Assembly: GCA_038244815.1 (NCBI GenBank)
Contig: JBBRTB010000051.1
Location: 1 to 11,006, forward strand
DNA: 11,006 bases
DNA from: DASVHS01 sp038244815
Lineage (GTDB): Bacteria > Acidobacteriota > Thermoanaerobaculia > Gp7-AA8
Direction of reading: 5' to 3'
The notes under the pieces were generated by a model. The model was not told the DNA's origin. It saw nothing but the letters and a program-made list of their open reading frames with translations, and ran no database searches. A program made the translations under genes and the position numbers. This document shows, piece by piece, positions 1-7,707 of the stretch. The number at the start of each line of letters is the position of its first letter. The stretch's first letter is position 1.

Positions 1-63
1 ATCTTCCGGGACCACGCTCGGAATCGGGCTCAGTACTGCGCACCATTGCGTCAACGGCCTCGT

Positions 64-141
64 CTGCGGAACCGCGCTCCGCAGGATATCCGTTCATCCC
101 CTCGACAACGCGCTTGCGCGTTACACCGCTCGGAATGACAC
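64..141. repeat. Palindrome-containing REP-like intergenic repeat
   Basis: Two inverted repeats are visible. CTGCGGA (64-70) pairs with TCCGCAG (78-84) around a 7-base loop. AACGCG (107-112) pairs with CGCGTT (117-122) around CTTG. They are followed by CGCTCGGAATGAC (127-139). Read on the minus strand, this last segment gives the peptide CHSER, which from general knowledge is a hallmark of spurious translations of dispersed intergenic repeats in many bacterial genomes. Neither hairpin is followed by a T tract, so neither is a good terminator. Copy number in the genome cannot be judged from one window, so the repeat identity is an inference. Confidence 0.4.
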
Positions 142-248
142 TGGAGGGGCGCCGACAACGATCCGTAACCGACCGAAACACATTTGTCGCATCCTTCCTT
201 CGGCTTATCAGGAAGGCCGCAGTTAAATCGCCGGTCCGTGACCAGCAC

Positions 249-278
249 TTCACGTTCACGACACTTTTAAGTTACAGT
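249..278 (+). promoter_or_regulatory. Possible sigma70-type promoter of the receptor gene
   Basis: TTCACG (249-254, 4/6 to TTGACA) is followed after 18 bases by TACAGT (273-278, 4/6 to TATAAT), inside the AT-richest part of the leader. Transcription would start near 285 and leave a leader of roughly 95 bases. The boxes are weak and other placements are possible, so this is a candidate only. Confidence 0.22.
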
Positions 279-366
279 ACCGTCACATTTTCGGTTCGTT
301 TCCCAATTGATTCTTTGCTGAAGCCCCGGATCCGCAGGAGATTGCATGCCCCGGTAATTCTCAATC

Positions 367-372
367 GAGGAG
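367..372 (+). promoter_or_regulatory. Ribosome binding site of the receptor gene
   Basis: GAGGAG sits six bases before the ATG at 379, an ideal Shine-Dalgarno match and spacing. It fixes the start, and the resulting protein begins directly with a signal peptide. Confidence 0.8.
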
Positions 373-378
373 ATAGAG

Positions 379-3351
379 ATGAAGAGTCGGTTCCTGATGG
401 TTGTTCTGTTGGCAGTTCTACCGTTTACCAACGTCTTCGGCCAGGGCACGCAGACCGCCACGCTCGAAGGCACGATTACTGATCAGGGAGGCGCACAGCT
501 TCCCGGCGTCACGGTCACGGCGACGTCACCCGCGCTCATGGGTGAGCGCACTACGATGTCGGGCGTCGGCGGCGACTACATCCTTCGCGGCCTTCCTCCG
601 GGCGATTACGTCATCAAGTTTTCGCTTGCGGGAATGAAGGCGAACGATGTGCGAAAGAATCTCCCGCTCGGCGTGGCGACGCGGGTCGACGCACAGATGA
701 AACTCGAGGCGCTGTCCGAGGCTATCACCGTCACGGCAAGCAGTCCGGCGGTGCTCGAGAACACCACGGTCGGTGCCAACATCAAGAAGGACACGGTGGA
801 TTCTCTTCCGATCGTCCGCTCGCCGGTTGGAATCGCTCAGTTGGCAGGCGGGGTGACCGGCGACATGGGCGGCCGCTCCCGTACGCCGGTGGCGAATCAG
901 ATCTCGATCAACGGCGGCCTGGCGTACGACAACAACATACTGATCAACGGCGTCAACGTCCAGGACAACATCTTCGGGACGACCAACAACCTCTTCATCG
1001 AGGACGCCATCCAGGAGACGCAGGTCCTGACCTCGGGAATCTCGGCCGAGTATGGCCACTTCACCGGGGGCGTGGTCAACGTCGTCACCAAGAGCGGCGG
1101 GAACCAGTTCACCGGTTCGATCCGCGATGACCTCACCAAACCGAGCTGGCTGACTCTGACACCGTACGAAAAGGGCTTCCGCGGCGACGGCGTCACCCCG
1201 GCCAAGAGCGTTCCCCACATCGGGAAATTGTCGAACGTCTACGAGTTGACGCTGGGCGGACCGATCGTCAAGGATCACCTCTGGTTCTTCTTCGCCGGCC
1301 GCGACGCGGAAACCACCACGCCAAACTTCATTCCGGTCACCGGCGTGCAACTCCCGGTCAAGACCACCAACCGCCGGCCGGAAGTCAAGCTCACCGCCAA
1401 CCTCGGTTCGGCTCACACCGTGCAGGCCGACTACATCAACAACCCCGACAAACGCAATTACACGCTGCAGGTCGGACCGATCGACGTAGCGGCCGCCGCC
1501 CCGAATCCTTCCTTCCCGAACCGGGGCTATGCCCTCAACTACTCCGGTGTCTGGACGGGCAACCTGTTCGCCGAGGCACGCTATTCGGCGAAGACGTTCG
1601 GGTTCCGCAACACAGGGGGAACGGCCACGGGCATCGTCGACAGTCCCATGCGCAGTCTTGGCAAGCGCACGATCGACATCACCACCGGCAAGCTGCTGGC
1701 GACCACCTCAGGCACGTACAACGCGCCGTACTTTGACGGCACGGACCCCGAGAACCGCGACAACAAACAAGCGTTTGCCGCACTGTCGTACTTCCTGGCC
1801 ACCCAGAATCTCGGCAGCCACGATATCAAGGGTGGATTCGAGGAGTTCACCGATACGCGCACCGGTGGCAACAGTCAGACCGCGACCGATTACGTGTTCT
1901 ATACGCCGTATGCCATCAGCAACGGCCAGCCGCTGCTCGATTCGGCAGGACACCTCATCCCCGTTTTCACTCCCGGAAACAACACGACCTTCGGCAACAA
2001 CAGCTACACCGGCATCGGCTACTGGCTGTCCACGCGCGGAGCAAAGCTCGACACCAAGACCGATTCGCTTTTCATCAACGATCGCTGGAATCTCAATTCA
2101 CACTGGATGTTCAACCTCGGCACCCGCTACGAGAAGACCAAGGCCGATGCCACCGGAGGCATCGTCGGCGTGGACACTTCCAACATGGTTCCGCGACTGG
2201 CGGCCTCGTTCGATCCGGGAGGGAACGGCCGGTTCAAGGCTGACGTCACCTACGCCCACTATGTCGGCCGTTACAATCCGGCCCTCATCGGCGCCAACAC
2301 GCCGGTCGGCCATCCCGCTCTGCTGTACGGGTATTACAACGGGCCGGCGGGACAGGGACGAGATTTTGCACCCGGTTTCGACCCCAATAATTACGTGTTC
2401 TATTACGCCAGCGTGCCGACGGCGAACATTTTCGTCGGCAGCAGCCTGCATGCTCCCATCAGTCACGAGTGGACCGTATCCGGCGGCGCGCAACTCCCGC
2501 ACTCCGGATTCGTCAAGGCCACAGTGACCGACCGGAAGTACGCCGATTTCATCAACGGATTCGTGGAGATCGCCAACGGCTGTTCCCATGCCGTCCTGGG
2601 CGGAGTCGACGCCGGCTGCTTCGACAACATCGTCTATCGCAATACGAATGGACCGAAGCGTCACTACCAGGCGTTGGAAATCCAGTCGCACTATGGGCTG
2701 ACGCAGAGTTGGGGCATCGACGGCAACTGGACGCACCAGTTCACCAATGACGGCAACTACGAAGGTGAGTCGGGACAGTCCATTCCCACCTCCTCGTTCG
2801 GTGTGCGGACGGAGATGCAGAGTCCGCGCGAAATCCCCACCGGTCATCTCGCGCAGTACGAAGGCGATCGCATCCGTCTCTGGACCACGTACAACCTCAA
2901 TCTGCACCGGGCCGGGAATCTGACCGCCGCGCTTCTCTACAAGTACGACTCTCCGCTCACCTTCAGCTATTCGGCGTCGGTCAATCGTTCCGCGGAGTCG
3001 AAGGCCTTGAACCCCGGCTATCAGAATGCCGGGAATTCGGTGACGGTCTTTTTCGGCGACCGTGGCATCGGCAAGTTCAATTCCACGTCCATCTTCGATG
3101 CCTCGCTGATGTACAGCATTCCGGTCGCTGGAAGCGTCACGCCCTGGGTGAAAGTCGACGTGCAGAACCTTATCAACGACACCACGCTGATTTCATGGAA
3201 CACGGCCATCGCGGCGGACCCGAACAGCCCCAAGGATTCGCTGGGATACGCAACCGGCTACACCAAGAACGCGACCTTCGGCAGACCGACGAGCGCCAAC
3301 AGCTACGTTCAGCCTCGCCAGTATCTGCTCTACGTGGGACTTCGCTTCTAG
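379..3351 (+). CDS. TonB-dependent receptor, Oar-like, with N-terminal carboxypeptidase-regulatory-like domain
   Basis: This is a 990-residue outer-membrane receptor of the large Oar-like class abundant in Acidobacteriota. It should import a ligand across the outer membrane using energy from TonB; the ligand cannot be read from the sequence. Residues 1-22 are a signal peptide (KSR, then a hydrophobic core, then FGQ). Residues ~25-110 form a carboxypeptidase-regulatory-like beta-sandwich (TLEGTITDQGG, LPGVTVTATS, GDYILRGLPPGDY). SEAITVTA (113-120) leads into the plug (~120-240), which contains INGGLAYDNNILINGVNV, ETQVLTSGISAEYG and GGVVNVVTKSG. The remainder is a long beta-barrel ending YLLYVGLRF, with the terminal aromatic residue expected for outer-membrane assembly. 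Cys735 and Cys747 are close together in a predicted external loop and may form a disulfide. The gene is intact and closed by a strong terminator. The family is certain; the substrate is unknown. Confidence 0.93.
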   Translation: MKSRFLMVVLLAVLPFTNVFGQGTQTATLEGTITDQGGAQLPGVTVTATSPALMGERTTMSGVGGDYILRGLPPGDYVIKFSLAGMKANDVRKNLPLGVATRVDAQMKLEALSEAITVTASSPAVLENTTVGANIKKDTVDSLPIVRSPVGIAQLAGGVTGDMGGRSRTPVANQISINGGLAYDNNILINGVNVQDNIFGTTNNLFIEDAIQETQVLTSGISAEYGHFTGGVVNVVTKSGGNQFTGSIRDDLTKPSWLTLTPYEKGFRGDGVTPAKSVPHIGKLSNVYELTLGGPIVKDHLWFFFAGRDAETTTPNFIPVTGVQLPVKTTNRRPEVKLTANLGSAHTVQADYINNPDKRNYTLQVGPIDVAAAAPNPSFPNRGYALNYSGVWTGNLFAEARYSAKTFGFRNTGGTATGIVDSPMRSLGKRTIDITTGKLLATTSGTYNAPYFDGTDPENRDNKQAFAALSYFLATQNLGSHDIKGGFEEFTDTRTGGNSQTATDYVFYTPYAISNGQPLLDSAGHLIPVFTPGNNTTFGNNSYTGIGYWLSTRGAKLDTKTDSLFINDRWNLNSHWMFNLGTRYEKTKADATGGIVGVDTSNMVPRLAASFDPGGNGRFKADVTYAHYVGRYNPALIGANTPVGHPALLYGYYNGPAGQGRDFAPGFDPNNYVFYYASVPTANIFVGSSLHAPISHEWTVSGGAQLPHSGFVKATVTDRKYADFINGFVEIANGCSHAVLGGVDAGCFDNIVYRNTNGPKRHYQALEIQSHYGLTQSWGIDGNWTHQFTNDGNYEGESGQSIPTSSFGVRTEMQSPREIPTGHLAQYEGDRIRLWTTYNLNLHRAGNLTAALLYKYDSPLTFSYSASVNRSAESKALNPGYQNAGNSVTVFFGDRGIGKFNSTSIFDASLMYSIPVAGSVTPWVKVDVQNLINDTTLISWNTAIAADPNSPKDSLGYATGYTKNATFGRPTSANSYVQPRQYLLYVGLRF

Positions 3352-3373
3352 GCCGCTTCAATCATTCATGTGC

Positions 3374-3401
3374 AAGGGGCGGCTCCGGCCGCCCCTTTTT
3401 T
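3374..3401 (+). terminator. Intrinsic terminator after the receptor gene
   Basis: The 8-bp G+C stem GGGGCGGC (3376-3383) pairs with GCCGCCCC (3388-3395) around a TCCG loop. Two A residues precede it and six T residues follow (3396-3401). It lies 22 bases past the receptor stop and ends only 24 bases before the next start codon. Confidence 0.88.
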
Positions 3402-3425
3402 CCCCACTTCATCACGAGATCCACC

Positions 3426-4931
3426 ATGCGATCCTTCCTCATCTCCCTGGCCCTGGCCGCTCTTCTCACCCCGCCCGCATCCGCGCAACTGATCCGTTAT
3501 GAGGGCTGGGGCGAGGGGCCGGTCCTCCACCTGATGACCCGCCAGGAGCTCGCCGAGTGGAAGACGATCCGCACCGACGAGCGCGCGAAAGCGTTCGTCG
3601 ATCTGTTCTGGGCCCGGCGCGATCCCACTCCTGAGACTCGGCGCAACGAGTTCCGGGATGAGTTCGAAGCGCGGGTGGCGCTCGCCGACGAACAGTTCAC
3701 ATCGGCCCGGATCCGCGGATCGATGAGCGACGCCGGCAAGGTGCTGATCCTCCTCGGACCTCCCTGGCAGGTGTCGATGAAGGGCAGCGCGCCCGCCCCC
3801 TCCTCGTTCGGCGCGATTATCCCGAGCACCGCCCCAACCGATGCCGATGGCTCGCTCTCCCTCCCCCGCCCCGTGGCCGAGCCGGCCCGCCAGATCTGGA
3901 CGTACGCCCACACCCGCAAACCGAAATTCATTCCGCAGTCCGACTTCGTCCTGGTGTTCCTCGATGAGGGGCAGAACGAGTGGCAGCTCGCGCACACGGA
4001 CCGCATCAATCCCGATGCGATCCTCGGCATTGCGGTGCGCTCGCTCATCGTTTCTCCCGAACTGACCAAAGCACGTTTTGGCAGCGACGACGCCTCCAAT
4101 CGCGCCGCCTTCGTCAATCCCAATCTCAAAGTGGCCTTCGAGGCCTTCCGCGCCAGCGGCCAGAACGCCCTCGGACCCGCGGCTCTGACCTGGGGCGCGT
4201 TCGTCACGCCCGAGGGAGAACCATTCGTGGCATCGCAGTTGTACGCGCCGTCCGGCTCGGGAATCGCGCCCGGCCAGGAGGTCACGCTCTTCACCGTCAT
4301 CGAGAACCTGAGCGGCGAGATCGCGGAAGTCCACGAGGAGCCGGCCACGATGATTGCCACCGGCCGCGACGCCTACGTCGACGATTCCCTCCATCTCCGG
4401 CCCGGCCACTACGTCGCCAGTTTCGGGATCGCTCGCAATGACCGGATCCTCTCGCTCCGCCGGACTGAATTGACACTCGACCCTCTCGACCCGGCAGCGA
4501 GCGGCGTGTCGCCCCTGATTCTCTCCGCCGAGATCACACCGCTGCACACGACCTGGCTTTCCGACGATCCGTTCACATTCGGCGGACTGAAGGTCGTGCC
4601 GAAGGGTGACGCCACGTTCAGTTCCGACGGAAATCTCTGGTATTTCATCGAGCTGCGCAATCCGGGGCTGACCGCGGAAAAGCGTCCCGCCATTGCGGTC
4701 GAGGTGGAGATCTCCGGGACCACCGCTCACGGTTCGTTTCGGATGACGCTTCCTGTCGCCGAGGGGCAAGTCGCTCCGCTGAAGGGAAGCAAAGATCGTT
4801 ATGCCATCGGTGCAGCCATTCCGCTGGAATCGTTCAAGCCGGGCCAATACACGATCCGGGTCCGCGTGACCGATACGGTGATGACCAGAACCTACGACCT
4901 GGAAAAGGCATTCAGCGTCACGGGGACATGA
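3426..4931 (+). CDS. Secreted GWxTD-domain-like protein
   Basis: This is a 501-residue exported protein. Residues 1-20 are a signal peptide ending PASA|Q. Residues ~35-115 match the GWxTD domain: LMTRQELAEW, then DERAKAFVDLFWARRDPTP, NEFRDEFEARVALADEQF, and KVLILLGPP. The signature after that helix is normally Gly-Trp-x-Thr-Asp but reads GSMSD (98-102) here, so the Trp and Thr are replaced. RQIWTY and FVLVFLDEGQNEWQL follow, as in family members. The C-terminal half (~255-501) looks beta-rich, with two possible Ig-like modules (EVTLFTVIENLSGEIA; GNLWYFIELRNPG). The molecular role of this family is not established. The frame stays open upstream to 3195, but that part overlaps the receptor gene. 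The ATG at 3426 gives the signal peptide, although its Shine-Dalgarno is weak (GAG at 3416-3418). The next gene follows after 46 bases, suggesting co-transcription. Confidence 0.85.
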   Translation: MRSFLISLALAALLTPPASAQLIRYEGWGEGPVLHLMTRQELAEWKTIRTDERAKAFVDLFWARRDPTPETRRNEFRDEFEARVALADEQFTSARIRGSMSDAGKVLILLGPPWQVSMKGSAPAPSSFGAIIPSTAPTDADGSLSLPRPVAEPARQIWTYAHTRKPKFIPQSDFVLVFLDEGQNEWQLAHTDRINPDAILGIAVRSLIVSPELTKARFGSDDASNRAAFVNPNLKVAFEAFRASGQNALGPAALTWGAFVTPEGEPFVASQLYAPSGSGIAPGQEVTLFTVIENLSGEIAEVHEEPATMIATGRDAYVDDSLHLRPGHYVASFGIARNDRILSLRRTELTLDPLDPAASGVSPLILSAEITPLHTTWLSDDPFTFGGLKVVPKGDATFSSDGNLWYFIELRNPGLTAEKRPAIAVEVEISGTTAHGSFRMTLPVAEGQVAPLKGSKDRYAIGAAIPLESFKPGQYTIRVRVTDTVMTRTYDLEKAFSVTGT

Positions 4932-4977
4932 TTCTGGATACATCCCCCGCCGCAGAAGGGTTGCGGAAACATGCCGT

Positions 4978-7170
4978 ATGATCCCGATCTCCGTGTCCCG
5001 GCGCCGCTTCTACTCCGGTTCTGTCCTGCTGCTCCTCCTGGCCTTCTGCCGCGGGCATGGTGAGAGCGCTGACCGCTTTCCAGGCGCGCCGGTCATCCTC
5101 ATCTCCATCGACACGGTGCGCGCGGATCATCTGGCTTTGTACGGCGGCCAGGTCGAGACGCCGGCCATTGCGCGACTGGCCCGCGACGGCATCCTGTTCG
5201 AGAACGCGTACTCCCACGTTCCGCTGACACTGCCGTCGCACACGACCATGCTTACCGGGCGGCTGCCGTATGAAAACGGCGTGCGGAGCAACATTGGATA
5301 TCGGGTGGAGCCGAAGGGACCGACCCTTCCCGGGTTGCTCAAGCAACATGGATACGCCACCGGCGGCGCGGTGTCGGCGTACGTGCTGAGGGGCGAAACG
5401 GGATTGCGGTCGCTGTTCGATTTCTACGATGACTCGATGGAAGTGTGGGGATCGGCCACACTCGGCGCCATCCAGAGGCCGGGGGATGAAACGGCGCGAG
5501 CCGCGCTTTCCTGGCTCGACACGGTGCAACGACAACCGTTCTTCCTTTTCCTCCATCTCTTCGAGCCGCACACGCCTTACGAGCCGGTCGAGCCTTTCAA
5601 ATCGAGGTACACGAATCCATACGACGGAGAGATCGCCACCGCCGACGCAATCCTCGGGCGCTTTCTCGAAGAACTCGACCGGCGTGATCTCTACGATCGT
5701 TCGCTCATCATCCTCGCCAGCGATCATGGCGAAGGCCTCAGCGAGCACGGCGAAGCAGAGCATGGGGTATTGCTCTACCGGGATGTCCTGCACGTTCCGC
5801 TCGTCCTCAAACTTCCCGGCCGGGCCATGGCCGGCCGGCGTGTGGCATCCCCGGCGGAACTCGTGGACATTCTTCCCACCGTCGCTGACGCTTCCGGCGC
5901 GAAGCTTCCGGCCGGTGATCCCGGCATCTCGCTCATCGCCCTGGCCCGGGAGAAGAGTCTCCGCCCTCGTACCGTCTACAGCGAGACCCTCTATCCCCGT
6001 CTGCACCTGGGGTGGAGCCAGTTGCGGTCGATGACCGACACGCGCGACCAGTACATCGAGAGCCCCGCGCCCGAGCTCTACGACATCGTCCACGATCCGG
6101 CGGAGACGAAGAACATTCTCGACCAGCGGCGCCGCGAGGCGCGCGCACTCGCCGATTCTCTGCAGAGCATTCCACTCAATCTCCAGCCGCAGGGTGCGGC
6201 GAGCTCCGAGGAGATGGCGCGCCTTTCCGCGCTCGGCTACCTTTCCGGCGCGCCGTCGCAGACTTCCGGACCGTTACGCAATCCCCGCGATCACATGCAG
6301 TTGCTGGCGCGGATTCAACAGACATTCGCCCTCAATCAGCAGGGAAAGTATCGGGAGAGCATCGATCTCTGCCGCGCCATTCTGCGCGAGGATCCTGACC
6401 TCGTGGATGTGTACATGCAGATGGCGGGAGATCTCCGCCGGCTGGGACGGTTGCAGGAAGCAGCCGATGCCTATCGTCAGGCCATCCGCAGATCGCCCCA
6501 ACTGATCGATTCCGTATCGATCGAGGTGGCGAAGCTGGAGATGGACATGGGAAACCTCGATGCCGCCGAACTCAATGCCCGGCAGGCGATGAAGCTTCAT
6601 GCCGAGGACGCGCATCTGGTGCTGGCAGGGATCGCGCAGCGGAGGCACGATCTTCGGACCGCGGAGAGCGAAGCGCGATTGGCACTCGGTCCGCCCGACA
6701 GGCAGCGCGTGCCGGCGCTGATTTTTCTGGCGCGCGTGCTGATCGAGGAGAACGAGTTCGAACAGGCGCTCGCCGTTACCGACCGCGCCGTGCAGCGTGA
6801 GCAGCAGGATCGGGCCCATCCGGCGGCCACACTGGCCGTAACGCGGGGAGACATCCTTGCGCGCATGGGCCGTAACGCCGAAGCCGAAGCGGCCTTCCGG
6901 CAGGAGATCGCAAACTTCCCAACGACGACCGAGGCCTACGTCAAGCTCGCCCTGCTACTGGCCTCACTCCACCGCTTCGACGAGATCGCTCCCACACTGG
7001 AAGCCATGGTCCAGGCCTCACCCCGGCCATCGACGTACTTTCTGGCCGCGCGGGAGATGAGAGATCTGGGGAACGACGTCGCCGCGCGTCGTTTTGAGCA
7101 GAGAGGGGAACGCATGCGATCCGGTGCCGCTGACCGGCCGCGGACGCGTGCCTCTTCGTCTCACCAATGA
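4978..7170 (+). CDS. Sulfatase-fold hydrolase fused to C-terminal TPR repeats
   Basis: This is a 730-residue exported or membrane-anchored enzyme. The N-terminus has SRRRF (7-11), resembling a twin-arginine motif, then a hydrophobic run (16-23) ending in Cys24, a poor lipobox (LAFC). The alkaline-phosphatase/sulfatase domain spans ~36-380. ISIDTVRADH holds probable metal ligand Asp45; PLTLPSHTTMLTG (82-94) is the nucleophile loop; FLFLHLFEPHTPY (189-201) and ILASDHGEGLSEHG (246-258) supply further metal and active-site residues. The nucleophile position has Thr84 rather than the Cys or Ser that is converted to formylglycine. The enzyme may therefore be a phosphate-ester hydrolase or phospho-transferase rather than a true sulfatase. 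Residues ~440-700 form about six TPR-like helix pairs (e.g. RLQEAADAYRQAIRRSP, NAEAEAAFRQEIANFP), likely for protein interaction. AGAAGGG (4953-4960 region) is a distant ribosome site; GTG at 4993 is an alternative start. Substrate unknown. Confidence 0.88.
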   Translation: MIPISVSRRRFYSGSVLLLLLAFCRGHGESADRFPGAPVILISIDTVRADHLALYGGQVETPAIARLARDGILFENAYSHVPLTLPSHTTMLTGRLPYENGVRSNIGYRVEPKGPTLPGLLKQHGYATGGAVSAYVLRGETGLRSLFDFYDDSMEVWGSATLGAIQRPGDETARAALSWLDTVQRQPFFLFLHLFEPHTPYEPVEPFKSRYTNPYDGEIATADAILGRFLEELDRRDLYDRSLIILASDHGEGLSEHGEAEHGVLLYRDVLHVPLVLKLPGRAMAGRRVASPAELVDILPTVADASGAKLPAGDPGISLIALAREKSLRPRTVYSETLYPRLHLGWSQLRSMTDTRDQYIESPAPELYDIVHDPAETKNILDQRRREARALADSLQSIPLNLQPQGAASSEEMARLSALGYLSGAPSQTSGPLRNPRDHMQLLARIQQTFALNQQGKYRESIDLCRAILREDPDLVDVYMQMAGDLRRLGRLQEAADAYRQAIRRSPQLIDSVSIEVAKLEMDMGNLDAAELNARQAMKLHAEDAHLVLAGIAQRRHDLRTAESEARLALGPPDRQRVPALIFLARVLIEENEFEQALAVTDRAVQREQQDRAHPAATLAVTRGDILARMGRNAEAEAAFRQEIANFPTTTEAYVKLALLLASLHRFDEIAPTLEAMVQASPRPSTYFLAAREMRDLGNDVAARRFEQRGERMRSGAADRPRTRASSSHQ

Positions 7171-7238
7171 CCGGCAGGGCGACTTCATCGCTCAACACGC
7201 CAACGGAACACGCCAGGAAGTGAACGCCGCCGCGAGAT

Positions 7239-7415
7239 CTACAGACCTTTGACCTGGACGGCCACGAGGAGCAGCGCGTATCCGAAGATCCACGACCAGC
7301 TCGCAATGTCGCTGCTGACGTGAATCATCGAGAAGTGCGCGAGGATCGCCACGACAAAAAGTGCGAGGCAGATGATCCAGGTGATCTGTTTCGGGGCGTT
7401 GGTATTTCTTGCCAT
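7239..7415 (-). CDS. Small two-helix membrane protein, function unknown
   Basis: This is a 58-residue protein with two predicted membrane helices: residues ~12-28 (WIICLALFVVAILAHF) and ~41-55 (WIFGYALLLVAVQV). They are separated by a short Ser/Asp loop, and a charged N-terminus (MARNTNAPKQ) precedes them. Hydrophobic and polar positions alternate as in a real membrane protein, which is unusual for a chance frame in such GC-rich DNA; this is the main support. GGA lies five to six bases before the ATG at 7415. An in-frame ATG at 7436 would add seven residues but has a weaker upstream signal. The gene points towards the end of the sulfatase-TPR gene (68 bases apart) and away from the SBBP gene. 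I do not recognise a named family. Confidence 0.6.
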   Translation of the reverse strand: MARNTNAPKQITWIICLALFVVAILAHFSMIHVSSDIASWSWIFGYALLLVAVQVKGL

Positions 7416-7591
7416 GAGTTCCAGCTTTCGCGGCATCGCTGCCCGTACAACGTTCGTGGTTAGAGCTTTGTCGGGAATGCTTGTCTTCGGGTGTGCAAGG
7501 TCCGAGCCGCGGCCCCGAGATCACGAGTCGCGCGCCATCAACCAGGCGCGGCAGGCGCAGCCGCCGTGCGGGGCCAACCTCCGCCTGAAAC

Positions 7592-7609
7592 GAAGTAGAA
7601 GAAGTAGAA
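7592..7609. repeat. 9-bp direct tandem repeat
   Basis: GAAGTAGAA occurs twice in a row (7592-7600 and 7601-7609), followed by T to give TAGAAT. It is short and may be a chance slippage product; it is noted because it overlaps the only -10-like box upstream of the SBBP gene. Confidence 0.5.
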
Positions 7610-7695
7610 TGACGATCAACCAGCTATGAGCCGCCCCCGAGTCGGGCCCATGATTGAACGCCCTGCGTGACGAGCCGCAGTCCGGTGCACACGGT

Positions 7696-7702
7696 GGAGG
7701 AG
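7696..7702 (+). promoter_or_regulatory. Ribosome binding site of the SBBP gene
   Basis: GGAGGAG ends five bases before the ATG at 7708. This selects that start over an in-frame upstream ATG at 7654, and it is followed at once by a signal peptide. Confidence 0.8.
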
Positions 7703-7707
7703 CAGTC

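Larger units (their letters stand above)
1..378. other. Non-coding left flank and leader of the receptor gene
   Basis: No convincing gene lies here; the short open frames on both strands have no recognisable protein content. The first ~150 bases are GC-rich and carry two short palindromes plus a CGCTCGGAATGAC segment typical of dispersed intergenic repeats. From about 255 to 320 the composition becomes clearly more AT-rich, as expected for a promoter region and 5' leader of the receptor gene beginning at 379. I see no riboswitch or operator that I can name. Confidence 0.6.
7416..7707. other. Intergenic region between divergent genes
   Basis: These 292 bases separate the minus-strand small membrane gene from the plus-strand SBBP gene and should carry both promoters. 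The only promoter-like element I see is TAGAAT (7605-7610, 5/6 to TATAAT, plus strand), without a matching -35 box at normal spacing. It overlaps a 9-bp tandem duplication, GAAGTAGAA (7592-7600 and 7601-7609). Open frames across this region on both strands have no protein-like content. Confidence 0.5.

Noticed and set aside
51..248. 65-residue minus-strand open frame with several Cys residues.
   Set aside because: It contains the CHSER peptide typical of translated intergenic repeats; there is no ribosome site or domain.
3195..3425. In-frame extension of the GWxTD gene upstream to an ATG at 3195.
   Set aside because: It overlaps the 3' end of the receptor gene and crosses the terminator, and translates to Arg/Pro/Gln-rich sequence without domain content. 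The ATG at 3426 gives a proper signal peptide.
3366..4943. 525-residue open frame on the minus strand opposite the GWxTD gene.
   Set aside because: It is a GC-rich antisense shadow: no recognisable domain, biased Arg/Gly/Glu content, while the plus strand carries a clear signal peptide and family motifs.
4918..6093. 391-residue minus-strand open frame opposite the sulfatase domain.
   Set aside because: Shadow of the plus-strand gene, which has all expected active-site motifs; the antisense protein has none.
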